Positions 29,061 to 37,277 of a stretch of DNA of 64,000 bases are shown here, one piece after another. The DNA comes from Sphingomonas liriopis (lineage in GTDB: Bacteria; Pseudomonadota; Alphaproteobacteria; Sphingomonadales; Sphingomonadaceae), in NCBI RefSeq assembly GCF_024211255.1, contig NZ_JAMLDY010000006.1, forward strand, positions 1 to 64,000, in the 5' to 3' direction. Position numbers and translations under genes: made by a program. Within the stretch, counting starts at the first letter, position 1; each line of letters starts with the position of its first letter. The notes under the pieces were generated by a model, which saw only the letters and a program-made list of their open reading frames with translations, had not been told where the DNA came from and did no database searches.

Positions 29061-30029
29061 TTAGCGTTGGCGCCCAATCGCCCGCGCATAGGCGTCCACA
29101 TCGACGTTGCCGCCCGACAGGATCACCAGCAGCCCCGGCTCTACCGCAACCTTGCCCGCGAGCACCGCCGCCAGCGCCACCGCGCCGCCGGGCTCCACCA
29201 CCAGCCGTAGATGCTCCGCCGCCCAGCGCTGCGCCGCGGCCGTCTCCGCCTCGCTCACCGCCACGCCCGTGGCGTCACGCCGCGACAGCACGTCGAAGGT
29301 CAGCGGCGACACCCGCTGCGTCTGCAACGCGTCGCAGGCAGTCGGTGGCGGATTGTCGCCGACGGGCTCGATCCACGACGCCTCCAGCGACCGGCGCATG
29401 TCGTCCCAGCCCTCCGGCTCGACGACGGTGATCGCGGCGTCCTTCAGTCCCAGCGCGATCCCTGCGGCAAGGCCTCCGCCCCCGCACGGCACCACCACGC
29501 GCGCGACCGCGCCCAGACCGACCGCCGCCATCTGCGCCTCCGCCTCGATCCCCGCGCTTCCCTGCCCCTCGATCACCCAGGGATCGTCGAAGCTCGGCAC
29601 CAGCGTCGCACCACGCGCCTCGGCGAGGCGGGCGGCAATCCCCTCGCGGCTTTCGGTCGCGCGGTCGTAGCGAACCACCTCCGCCCCCAGCGCCAACGTC
29701 CCCTCCAGCTTCGCTCTAGGAGCATCGCCGGGCATCACGATCGTCGCCGGCATGCCGAGCCGCTTCGCCGCCCAGGCGATTCCCTGCGCATGGTTGCCCG
29801 ACGAGAAAGCGACCACCCCGCGCGCCCGCGCCGCATCGTCCAATGCGGTCAGCCGATGCCACGCGCCGCGGATCTTGAACGCGCCGATCGGCTGCAGCGA
29901 TTCCGCCTTGAACGCGACCGGCATCCCCTTGATCTCGTGGACGTAAAGCGGCGTCGGCGGCAGGATGCGGGCGATCTTTTCGGCGGCGTCGCGGACCCCC
30001 GCACGTGTCGGCTGTCGCAGAATCGTCAC
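29061..30029 (-). CDS. Threonine dehydratase-like PLP enzyme
   Basis: The 322-residue fold-type II PLP enzyme has the cofactor lysine in LQPIGAFKIRGAWHRL, the substrate loop SSGNHAQGIAWAA and the phosphate-binding glycine loop VVPCGGGGLAAGIALGL. It lacks the C-terminal ACT regulatory domain of biosynthetic IlvA, so it resembles catabolic threonine/serine dehydratases or racemases of the same fold. The GTG start at 30029 has AAAGGACGAAAA upstream. It is divergent from the ornithine decarboxylase gene. Confidence 0.86.
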   Translation of the reverse strand: MTILRQPTRAGVRDAAEKIARILPPTPLYVHEIKGMPVAFKAESLQPIGAFKIRGAWHRLTALDDAARARGVVAFSSGNHAQGIAWAAKRLGMPATIVMPGDAPRAKLEGTLALGAEVVRYDRATESREGIAARLAEARGATLVPSFDDPWVIEGQGSAGIEAEAQMAAVGLGAVARVVVPCGGGGLAAGIALGLKDAAITVVEPEGWDDMRRSLEASWIEPVGDNPPPTACDALQTQRVSPLTFDVLSRRDATGVAVSEAETAAAQRWAAEHLRLVVEPGGAVALAAVLAGKVAVEPGLLVILSGGNVDVDAYARAIGRQR

Positions 30030-30099
30030 TTTTCGTCCTTTCGTGGTCCAAGCCACTTTACATGAGGGTTCGACGACCATAGATCGCGCCTCCGCTGCC

Positions 30100-30168
30100 C
30101 CATGGGACTTCCAACCGCAAGGCAGCTTTTGTCACCGTATGCCGTAAGGCAATTGGAGGTCCCTTGAA
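30100..30168 (+). promoter_or_regulatory. speF-like structured leader sequestering the ribosome binding site
   Basis: GGGACTTCCAA (30104-30114) can pair with TTGGAGGTCCC (30153-30163), which contains the GGAGG ribosome binding site of the following gene. Between them lie two small hairpins with GNRA-type loops (CCGCAAGG and TGCCGTAAGGCA). The position upstream of an ornithine decarboxylase in an alphaproteobacterium matches the known speF RNA motif, though I could not run a covariance model. Confidence 0.65.
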
Positions 30169-31410
30169 TTGGCCAAGCACGATAGCGCGCTGGGGCTAGC
30201 GCCCCTCTCGACCGCCCGTTCCGCTCACACCGGCGCAGGCATCGACATCGCCAGGAGCAAGCCGGTCGATCCGGTCACGCTCGTTCGCCCGCACGCCGCC
30301 GCGCGCGCGGCCCGGTTCTTCGTCGAGAAATTCCCGGGTCGTTCGATGTATGCGGTGAAGGCGAACCCGTCCCCCAATCTGCTGCAGATCCTGTGGGACA
30401 ATGGCATCACGCATTACGATACCGCCTCGATCGCCGAAGTGCGCCTGGTCAAGGCGACGCTGCCGAATGCCACCTGCTGCTTCATGCACCCGGTCAAGTC
30501 GGAAGAGGCGATCGCCGAGGCGTATGACGTTCACGGCGTGCGCACCTTCTCGCTCGACAGCATGGAAGAGCTCCACAAGATCGTCCGTGCCACCCGTGGT
30601 GCGAGCGACCTGACGCTCTGCGTCCGGCTGCGCGTGTCGTCGGAATATGCCAAGCTGAGCCTCGGTTCGAAGTTCGGCGTCGGCCCCGGCGAGACGAAGG
30701 AGCTGCTGATGGCGACCCGCCAAGTGGCGGACGCGCTCGGCATCTGCTTCCACGTCGGCAGCCAGACGATGTCGCCCGACGCGTACACCAACGCGATGGA
30801 GCGCGTTCGCGCGGCGATCGTCGAGGCGGCGGTGACCGTGGACGTCATCGACGTCGGTGGCGGCTTCCCGTCGAGCTATCCCGGCATGACCCCGCCGCCG
30901 CTGGAGCGTTTCTTCGAGACGATCCACCGCGCGTTCGAGAGCCTGCCGGTCAGCTATTCGGCCGAATTGTGGGCCGAACCGGGCCGGTCGCTGTGCGCCG
31001 AATATGCCTCGGTCGTGGTGCGCGTCGAGCGGCGCCGCGGCAACGAGCTGTACATCAACGACGGCGCCTATGGCACGCTGTTCGATGCGGCGCATATCGG
31101 CTGGAAATATCCGGTGCAGCTGCTCCGCCAGCCCGACAGCGACGCACGCGACATGGACTTCGCCTTCTGGGGTCCGACCTGCGACGACCTCGATTACATG
31201 GCCGGCCCGTTCCCGCTGCCCGCGGACACGAACACCGGCGATTATTTCGAGATCGGTATGCTCGGCGCCTATGGCTCGGCGATGCGCACCGGCTTCAACG
31301 GCTTCGGCACCGGCGACACCGTCGTCGTCACCGACGAACCGATGCTGTCGGTCTATATCGAGGACCTGTCCGTCGCAGCACAGCGGACGACCAACGTCGT
31401 CAAGCTGTAA
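30169..31410 (+). CDS. Ornithine/lysine decarboxylase (fold-type III PLP)
   Basis: The enzyme decarboxylates ornithine (possibly lysine) to putrescine in polyamine synthesis. The 413-residue protein has the PLP lysine in MYAVKANPSPNLLQ, the HVGSQTMSPDAY segment, the phosphate-binding VIDVGGGFPSSYPG, EPGRSLCAEYASVVVRVE, and the catalytic cysteine region FWGPTCDDLDYMAG. The start is a TTG at 30169, nine bases after GGAGG; no ATG is available upstream in frame. The leader likely controls translation. The neighbouring deoxyhypusine-synthase-like gene suggests a polyamine operon. Confidence 0.92.
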   Translation: MAKHDSALGLAPLSTARSAHTGAGIDIARSKPVDPVTLVRPHAAARAARFFVEKFPGRSMYAVKANPSPNLLQILWDNGITHYDTASIAEVRLVKATLPNATCCFMHPVKSEEAIAEAYDVHGVRTFSLDSMEELHKIVRATRGASDLTLCVRLRVSSEYAKLSLGSKFGVGPGETKELLMATRQVADALGICFHVGSQTMSPDAYTNAMERVRAAIVEAAVTVDVIDVGGGFPSSYPGMTPPPLERFFETIHRAFESLPVSYSAELWAEPGRSLCAEYASVVVRVERRRGNELYINDGAYGTLFDAAHIGWKYPVQLLRQPDSDARDMDFAFWGPTCDDLDYMAGPFPLPADTNTGDYFEIGMLGAYGSAMRTGFNGFGTGDTVVVTDEPMLSVYIEDLSVAAQRTTNVVKL

Positions 31411-31429
31411 CGTCCACCTGTCACTTTAT

Positions 31430-31493
31430 CGTCATCCCAGCGAAAGCTGGGATCTCAAGCCGCATGAGATCCCAGCTTTCGCTGGGATGACGG
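31430..31493. repeat. Dispersed palindromic repeat, family D
   Basis: CATCCCAGCGAAAGCTGGGA and the inverted CCCAGCTTTCGCTGGGATGA flank 16 bases. It lies between the decarboxylase and deoxyhypusine-synthase-like genes. Confidence 0.85.
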
Positions 31494-31518
31494 CTTATTG
31501 CTTGAGGTTTTGCTTTTC

Positions 31519-32601
31519 ATGACCGACACCCTCACCAAGACCGCCGGCGCCAACGCGCCGATCAACGACACCCGCAAGGCGGAGCTGCTGTCGAAGCAGG
31601 TCAAGCATATCGATATCACCAGCTTCGACGCGCGCCCGATCATCGATGCGATGGCGGACATGAGCTTCACCAGCCGCGACCTCGGCCGTGCGACCAACAT
31701 CTATAACCAGATGCTGGCCGACAAGGACTGCTCGATCTTCCTCGTCATCGCCGGGTCGACCTCGGCGGGCGGCTGCATGGACCTGTATGCCGAGCTGGTG
31801 CGCAACAACATGGTCGACGGCATCGTCGCGACCGGCGCCACGATCGTCGACATGGATTTCTTCGAAGGCCTCGGCCACAAGCATTTCCAGGCGCTGGAAA
31901 TTCCCGACGACGACACGCTGCGCTCGCTCTACATCGACCGCATCTACGACACGTACATCGACGAGGAAGCGCTCCAGAACGTCGACCACACGATCTTCGA
32001 GATCGCCGAAAGCCTCGAGCCGCGCGCCTATTCGAGCCGCGAGTTCATCCGCGAGATGGGCAAGTATCTCGTCGAGCACGGCAAGAAGGACAACAGCCTG
32101 GTCAAGCTCGCCTACGAGCATGACGTGCCGATCTTCTGCCCGGCGTTCGTCGACAGCTCGGCGGGCTTCGGCCTCGTCAAGCATCAGGTCGATGCCGCCA
32201 AGGCCGGCCGGCCCTACCTGATGATCGACGCGGTCGCCGACTTCCGCGAACTGACGCAGATCAAGATCGAGGCGGGCGTCACCGGTCTGCTGATGATCGG
32301 CGGCGGCGTGCCGAAGAACTTCATCCAGGACACCGTCGTCTGCGCCGAGATCCTCGGCCACGACGACGTGCAGGTCCACAAGTACGCGGTACAGATCACC
32401 GTCGCCGACGTCCGCGACGGCGCCTGCTCGTCCTCGACGCTGCAGGAAGCGGCGAGCTGGGGCAAGGTCAACACCGGTATCGAGCAGATGGTCTTCGCCG
32501 AAGCCGGCTCGGTGATGCCGCTGCTGGCATCCGACGCCTATCACCGCGGCCTGTGGAAGGACCGCCCGGTCCACCGCTGGGGCACGCTGTTCGACAAGTA
32601 A
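31519..32601 (+). CDS. Deoxyhypusine synthase-like protein (possible homospermidine synthase)
   Basis: The 360-residue protein belongs to the deoxyhypusine synthase family, with the NAD-binding segments VIAGSTSAGGCMDLYAELVR and GIVATGATIVDMDFFEGLG, MIGGGVPKNFIQDT, and the catalytic lysine in EAASWGKVNTG. Bacteria lack eIF5A, so the family is thought to act on free polyamines, for example making homospermidine from putrescine and spermidine. The adjacent ornithine decarboxylase supports a polyamine role, but the exact reaction is inference. The ATG at 31519 is chosen; a terminator follows. Confidence 0.88.
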   Translation: MTDTLTKTAGANAPINDTRKAELLSKQVKHIDITSFDARPIIDAMADMSFTSRDLGRATNIYNQMLADKDCSIFLVIAGSTSAGGCMDLYAELVRNNMVDGIVATGATIVDMDFFEGLGHKHFQALEIPDDDTLRSLYIDRIYDTYIDEEALQNVDHTIFEIAESLEPRAYSSREFIREMGKYLVEHGKKDNSLVKLAYEHDVPIFCPAFVDSSAGFGLVKHQVDAAKAGRPYLMIDAVADFRELTQIKIEAGVTGLLMIGGGVPKNFIQDTVVCAEILGHDDVQVHKYAVQITVADVRDGACSSSTLQEAASWGKVNTGIEQMVFAEAGSVMPLLASDAYHRGLWKDRPVHRWGTLFDK

Positions 32602-32622
32602 GTCGGCCTATCGCCTGACGAG

Positions 32623-32660
32623 AAACGGCGCCGCGGTCCCATTCGGGGCGCCGTTTTCGT
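32623..32660 (+). terminator. Rho-independent terminator after the polyamine genes
   Basis: A ten-base stem, AAACGGCGCC (32623-32632) paired with GGCGCCGTTT (32647-32656), is followed by a T-rich tail (TTTTCGTTT). It sits 20 bases after the stop of the deoxyhypusine-synthase-like gene. Confidence 0.88.
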
Positions 32661-32682
32661 TTCACCAAACGACGCCTACCTC

Positions 32683-32832
32683 CCGTTCGCCCTGGTGGAC
32701 AGGTCGTCGAGGCCCCCGGCCTCGACTGGAACGTCCGGGGGACGTTCCACCTGTCCACTGTCGAAGCGCAGTTCTCCACACGCAATACCGTGCTTGCGGA
32801 AGCCAGTGCTTCGACAGGCTCAGCACGAACGG
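32683..32832. repeat. Dispersed palindromic repeat, family B (extended)
   Basis: The arms are CCGTTCGCCCTGGTGGACAG and CAGGCTCAGCACGAACGG. The inner palindromes are GAGGCCCCCGGCCTC and GAACGTCCGGGGGACGTTC. It is nearly the same as the copy read through inside mtaB. Confidence 0.85.
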
Positions 32833-32845
32833 AGCCGGGCGTGCG

Positions 32846-33619
32846 TTACGCCTCAGCCTCCGCCCGCGCCTTCCGCGCGAAATCGTTGAGCTGCTGCATC
32901 GTCTCGGCGAACTTGCCGTCGCGCTCGGCGTTGCGGAACCCCCGCACGCGCTCGACCAGAATTTCGTCCGGCGTCGGCTGGGCGGCGAACAGGCGCATCA
33001 CCTCGTCCGCGAAGTCGTCGAGCGGCTGGTACATCGATCGCTTCTCCTGCCCCGGCGTCAGCGTCGTCTGTACGCCCGGCGGCGCCAGTTCGATCACCTC
33101 GACCTTGCCCTGCAGCGCATCGCGCAACGACAGCGTGTAGCTGTGAATCGCCGCCTTGGTCGCGCAATAGGTCGGCGCATCGACCAGCGGCACGAACGCC
33201 AGCCCCGAGGTGACGTTGACGATGACCGCGTCGGGCTGCGCGGTCAGGTGATCGATCAGCGCGTTGGTCACCCGGATCGGGCCGAGCACGTTGGTGACGA
33301 TCGTCGCCTCCGCATCCGACAGATCGCGGCGCGACGTCAGTGTCTCGAAACGCATGATCCCGGCGTTGTTGAAGAGGACGTTGAGCCCCGGATGCGCCGC
33401 GATCACGCGCGCGGCGAAATCCTCGACGTCCGCGGCGTTCTCGACGTCGAGCGTCATCGCATGAATGTTCGCCCGCCCCTCGGCGACCTTATCCAGCGCC
33501 TCCTGCCGCCGCCCGGCGACGATCACGGTATTGCCGGCATCGTGCAGGCGGTGCGCCAGCGCTGCGCCGATGCCGGAACCACCGCCGGTCATCAGAATGG
33601 TATTGCCGCTCGGCTTCAT
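32846..33619 (-). CDS. Short-chain dehydrogenase/reductase (DltE-like)
   Basis: The 257-residue SDR has the cofactor motif TGGGSGIGAALAHRLH, NNAG (LFNNAGIMRF), the catalytic Ser in VIVNVTSGLAF and the YxxxK pair in TYCATKAAIHSYTL. The C-terminal part (PLDDFADEVMRLFAAQPTPDEILVERVRGFRNAERDG) resembles the DltE-type subgroup. The substrate is unknown. The gene stands alone, divergent from the MAPEG gene. Confidence 0.88.
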   Translation of the reverse strand: MKPSGNTILMTGGGSGIGAALAHRLHDAGNTVIVAGRRQEALDKVAEGRANIHAMTLDVENAADVEDFAARVIAAHPGLNVLFNNAGIMRFETLTSRRDLSDAEATIVTNVLGPIRVTNALIDHLTAQPDAVIVNVTSGLAFVPLVDAPTYCATKAAIHSYTLSLRDALQGKVEVIELAPPGVQTTLTPGQEKRSMYQPLDDFADEVMRLFAAQPTPDEILVERVRGFRNAERDGKFAETMQQLNDFARKARAEAEA

Positions 33620-33730
33620 CGCATCGTTCCTTGGTCGTGAAGGCTCCCATGTATGGCGGCCGTCGCCGGATGAAAGGTTGCGAAGGCGCAGGCTTTACGG
33701 CAGCCTCCGCCGCCGAAGGGGAACAGCGAC

Positions 33731-34156
33731 ATGCACAGTGAAATCCTGCGGCCGATGGTCGTGCTCATCGCCTGGACGCTCGTCATGCTCGTCTGGATGC
33801 TGGCGACCCGGCTGCCGGCGATGAAGGCGGCGGGTGCCGACCTCGGCAAGCTCGTGGGGTCGAAGGCGTCGGATGCCGACCGGGCGCTGCCACCGGAGGT
33901 GCAGTGGAAGGCGCACAATTACAACCATTTGATGGAGCAGCCGACGCTGTTCTACGCGGTGTGCACCGTGATCGCGCTGACCGGCACCGGCGATGGCGTC
34001 AACGCCGCCTTTGCCTGGGTCTATGTGGCCCTGCGCATCGCACATTCGCTGGTGCAGGCGACGGTGAACAAGGTAGGGCCCCGCTTAATGCTGTTCCTCG
34101 CCTCCACCGTCATGCTTGCCGGGCTGACTCTCCACGCCTCGATGGCGGTCTTCTGA
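33731..34156 (+). CDS. MAPEG family membrane protein
   Basis: The 141-residue protein has four hydrophobic segments and the MAPEG signature EVQWKAHNYNHLMEQPTLFYA followed by YVALRIAHSLVQATVNKV. Bacterial MAPEG proteins are trimeric membrane enzymes that may use glutathione, but most have no proven substrate. Its stop overlaps the next ATG by one base. Confidence 0.88.
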   Translation: MHSEILRPMVVLIAWTLVMLVWMLATRLPAMKAAGADLGKLVGSKASDADRALPPEVQWKAHNYNHLMEQPTLFYAVCTVIALTGTGDGVNAAFAWVYVALRIAHSLVQATVNKVGPRLMLFLASTVMLAGLTLHASMAVF

Positions 34157-34341
34157 TGGCCAAGGGAGAGGGCTTCGAACGCCACCGCCAGCCGTGGACG
34201 CAGGACGAGATCCAGAAGCTCCACACGCTCGCCAAGAAGGGCATGGCACTGAAGGCGATCGCCAAGGCGCTGACCCGCAGCGAAGAATCGACCAAGGATC
34301 GCGCCAAGGCCGACGGCCTGTCGATCGCCAAACTGCGCTGA
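34156..34341 (+). CDS. Small HTH-like protein
   Basis: The 61-residue product, beginning MAKGEGFERHRQPWTQDEIQ, has a short helix-turn-helix-like region (IQKLHTLAKKGMALKAIAKALTRSEESTKDRAKADGL), in which WTQDEI and a following helix recall GcrA- or Myb-type HTH domains. The ATG overlaps the MAPEG gene stop (TGATG), so the two are co-translated. I cannot assign a target. Confidence 0.7.
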   Translation: MAKGEGFERHRQPWTQDEIQKLHTLAKKGMALKAIAKALTRSEESTKDRAKADGLSIAKLR

Positions 34342-34353
34342 CTTAACAATCCC

Positions 34354-34479
34354 CCGTTCGTGCTGAGCCTGTCGAAGCACGGTGAGCCTCAGGCCCTTCG
34401 ACAGTGGACAGGTGGAACGTCCCCCGGACGTTCCAGTCGAGGCCGGGGGCCTCGACGACCTGTCCACCAGGGCGAACGG
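34354..34479. repeat. Dispersed palindromic repeat, family B (extended)
   Basis: Arms CCGTTCGTGCTGAGCCTGTC and CCAGGGCGAACGGG enclose GAACGTCCCCCGGACGTTC and GAGGCCGGGGGCCTC. It separates converging genes. Confidence 0.85.
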
Positions 34480-34509
34480 GGAGAGTTGGCGAGCGTGAAG
34501 TGTCGCGCC

Positions 34510-35313
34510 CTAGACCGGCGCCGCCAGCGCGACGAAGGCGCCGGCGCGCGATCGCAGGCGGGCCGTCGATCCGGCGAGCGCGGCCGACACCGCCTCCAGT
34601 TCCGCCGCATCCGCGCCGAGCGCCACCGACTGGTCGTCGATCGCCCGCGCGCGGTCCTCGATCGCGGCGCCTGCCTCGACCGATTGCTCGACATGCGTCG
34701 CGATCCGCCGCGTCGTGCGGGTCTGCGCGGCGACCGCGATGTCGATCGATTGGCCGGTGTCGGCGATCCGCCGCATCGCGGCGTCGAGCAGGCGATGGCC
34801 GCCGACCACCTCCTCGAGCAGATGGTGCATCTCGGCGACGCGCACGGCGATGTCCCTGGCGGCGGTGCCGGTCTGCTGCGCCAGCGTCTTCACTTCGCTG
34901 GCGACGACCGTAAAGCCGCGCCCCGCCTCGCCGACCCGCGCCGCCTCGATCCCCGCGTTGAGCGCGAGCAGGTTGGTCTGCCCGGCGATGCGCTGGATCA
35001 GCCGCAGCATGTCATCGACCGCGGCGGCGCTGGCGACCAGCTCGCCGGCAAGCAGCGCGACATCCGCGGTGAAGGCCTGCCCCGCCGCATCGATCCGCGC
35101 CGCTCGCGCGCCGCGCACGTCGATCTCGCGGATCACGCCCACGGGCCGCATCTCGTCATCGACGATGGCGAGCAGGCGCAGGTCGTGGCGTTCGCGGAAC
35201 CGGTCGATCGCCGCCGCCAGCGACGCGGTGTGCGGCAGGCACCGCCCCTTGCCGACGATCGACGGTGCGATCGACAAGGACGCATGGCGAAGCAGGTCGA
35301 GCGCGAAGGGCAT
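34510..35313 (-). CDS. Soluble methyl-accepting-chemotaxis-type signalling protein
   Basis: The 267-residue protein has no membrane segment. Its first 70 residues resemble half of a CBS-like domain ([22 protein letters not shown]). It then has the receptor signalling hairpin with the highly conserved tip-type sequence [43 protein letters not shown], followed by a short helical C-terminus. It would signal to CheA/CheW in the cytoplasm; the input is unknown. The ATG at 35313 lies 22 bases after a CtrA-like box. The gene is 11 kb from the che cluster. Confidence 0.85.
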   Translation of the reverse strand: MPFALDLLRHASLSIAPSIVGKGRCLPHTASLAAAIDRFRERHDLRLLAIVDDEMRPVGVIREIDVRGARAARIDAAGQAFTADVALLAGELVASAAAVDDMLRLIQRIAGQTNLLALNAGIEAARVGEAGRGFTVVASEVKTLAQQTGTAARDIAVRVAEMHHLLEEVVGGHRLLDAAMRRIADTGQSIDIAVAAQTRTTRRIATHVEQSVEAGAAIEDRARAIDDQSVALGADAAELEAVSAALAGSTARLRSRAGAFVALAAPV

Positions 35314-35335
35314 GACGCGTGGGCTACCTGCCGAC

Positions 35336-35352
35336 GGTAAACGGCGGGTTAG
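35336..35352 (-). promoter_or_regulatory. CtrA-like box upstream of the chemoreceptor gene
   Basis: On the minus strand the sequence reads CTAA-CCCGCCG-TTTACC: one mismatch in each half of TTAA-N7-TTAACC, with exact spacing. Its core CGCCG spacer sequence is shared with the sites before cheA and cheY, so the three may represent one regulon. Confidence 0.45.
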
Positions 35353-35390
35353 GGTTTGGTGACACGCCGATGACAGCGCCGGTTTTTGGT

Positions 35391-37277
35391 TCAGCCGAAC
35401 AGGCGCCGGGCGCTGCGTTCGAGCATCAGCAGCTGCCACAGCGTCCGGCCATGATCGACACGCCCGCCGCGATGCTCCTCGACCAGCCGGCCGACGGTCG
35501 CCATGTCGAGCCAGCCGCTGTCGCCGAGCAGCCGCGACCGGGTCAGCGCCTCCGCCTCGTGTCCCAGCGCGCCGCGGAACCAGGCGCTGATCGGCGTCAC
35601 GAACCCCATCTTGGGCCGGTACAATGTATCGCGCGGCAGATAGCGTTCGAGGCTGCGCTTCATCAGCCATTTGCCCGTCCCGCCGCGCAGTCGCATCGCC
35701 GCCGGCAGGGTCGCGGCGAATTCGACCAGCCGATGGTCGAGCAGTGGCTCACGCACCTCCAGCCCCACCGCCATGCTGGTGCGATCGACCTTGGTCAGGA
35801 TATCGCCGGGCAGCCAGATCTTGATGTCGGCATATTGCGCGCGATCGATCGCGTCGCGCGCCGGCGCGTCGCGCATCGCGGCGATATAGCGATCCTCGGC
35901 GCGATGCCCCGCCAGCGCCCGCCGCGCCTCCCCGCTCAGCAATCGCGCGCGGAGTTCGGGCGACGTCACGCCCACCGCGCGGGCATAGGCCTCGTCGCCA
36001 TCGCTTCCTAGCGCGAGCAGCGTCGCCTTCGCCCGCAATGGCCGCGGCGCCCAATCCGCCTTGGGATACCAGCGCCCGAGCGTCCCGAAGGTCGCCGCGC
36101 GCCAGCGATCGGGCAACAGCCCGCGCACGCGCTCTTCCGCGGCGTGGAATTTGTAGCGGCGATAGCCCGCCAGCGCCTCGTCGGCGCCATCGCCCGACAG
36201 CGCCACCGTCACCCGCTGCCGCGCCAATGCCGCGACCTGATAGGTCGCCAGCGCGCTGCCATCCCCGAACGGCTCGTCGAAATGATGGACCAGCGTGTCG
36301 ATCAGCGAAAAATCGTCCGGCCGCACCACCTGCGCGTGATGGTCGGTGGCGAACCGCTGCGCGACCGCGGCGGCATGGGCCCGCTCGTCATGCCCCGCCT
36401 CGTCGAAGCCGATCGTGCAGGTGCGAACCGCGGCCTTGCTCGCCTCCGCCATCAGCGCGACGACCGCGGAGCTGTCGACCCCGCCCGACAGGAAGGCGCC
36501 GAGCGGCACGTCGGCGACCATCCGGCTGCGCACCCCGTCGCGCATCCGCGCGAGCAGTTCCTCGCCCAACGCTTTGGCCGATCCGCTGGCACGGTCGGCG
36601 AAGCTGACGTCCCACCATTGCCGCGGCCGCGGCACGCCCTGCCAGCGCTGCACCTGCAGGAAATGCCCGGCGGGCAATTTGCGCACCCCCGCGACCAGGC
36701 AGGCATCGTCGGGGACGTAGCCGAGGGCGAGGAAATCCTCGACCGCGGTCACGTCCGGCACCCGCCGCAGCAGCGGATGCGCGAGCAGGCCCTTCAGTTC
36801 GGAGGCGAAGGCGAGGCTGCCGTCGGACAGCTCGACATAATGGAGCGGCTTCACCCCCATCCGGTCGCGCGCAAGGAACAGCGTGCCGGTATCGGCATCG
36901 TGCAGGCCGAAGGCGAACATGCCGTTCAACCGGTCGAGCATCGCCGGCCCCCAGGCGCGCCAGCCGTGCAGCAACACCTCGGTATCGCCGCCGGTGACGA
37001 AGCGCGCGCCCTTCAGCTCGAGCTCGCCGCGCAGCTCGGCGAAATTGTAGATTTCGCCGTTGTAGGTGACGGTCAGCGCGCCGGCCTGCATCGGCTGCGG
37101 CGAGCCGGCGAGGTCGATGATCGACAGCCGGCGATGGCCGAGGCCGACGCCGGGCGCGGTCCATATCCCCTCGCCGTCCGGGCCGCGATGCGCCTGTACC
37201 GCGATCATCGCGGCGATCCGGGCGGGATCGACCGGCTTGGGGGTTCCGGGATGGAATATCCCTGCGATGCCGCACAT
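35391..37277 (-). CDS. XrtA/PEP-CTERM system amidotransferase (asparagine synthase-like)
   Basis: The 628-residue protein has an N-terminal class II glutamine amidotransferase domain (Cys2 nucleophile in [29 protein letters not shown]) and a C-terminal asparagine-synthetase ATP domain with the PP-loop [16 protein letters not shown]. This variant is regularly found in exosortase A exopolysaccharide loci, where it presumably amidates a sugar carboxylate; the acceptor is unproven. The ATG overlaps the exosortase stop by one base. It is the last gene of the long leftward run. Confidence 0.92.
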   Translation of the reverse strand: MCGIAGIFHPGTPKPVDPARIAAMIAVQAHRGPDGEGIWTAPGVGLGHRRLSIIDLAGSPQPMQAGALTVTYNGEIYNFAELRGELELKGARFVTGGDTEVLLHGWRAWGPAMLDRLNGMFAFGLHDADTGTLFLARDRMGVKPLHYVELSDGSLAFASELKGLLAHPLLRRVPDVTAVEDFLALGYVPDDACLVAGVRKLPAGHFLQVQRWQGVPRPRQWWDVSFADRASGSAKALGEELLARMRDGVRSRMVADVPLGAFLSGGVDSSAVVALMAEASKAAVRTCTIGFDEAGHDERAHAAAVAQRFATDHHAQVVRPDDFSLIDTLVHHFDEPFGDGSALATYQVAALARQRVTVALSGDGADEALAGYRRYKFHAAEERVRGLLPDRWRAATFGTLGRWYPKADWAPRPLRAKATLLALGSDGDEAYARAVGVTSPELRARLLSGEARRALAGHRAEDRYIAAMRDAPARDAIDRAQYADIKIWLPGDILTKVDRTSMAVGLEVREPLLDHRLVEFAATLPAAMRLRGGTGKWLMKRSLERYLPRDTLYRPKMGFVTPISAWFRGALGHEAEALTRSRLLGDSGWLDMATVGRLVEEHRGGRVDHGRTLWQLLMLERSARRLFG

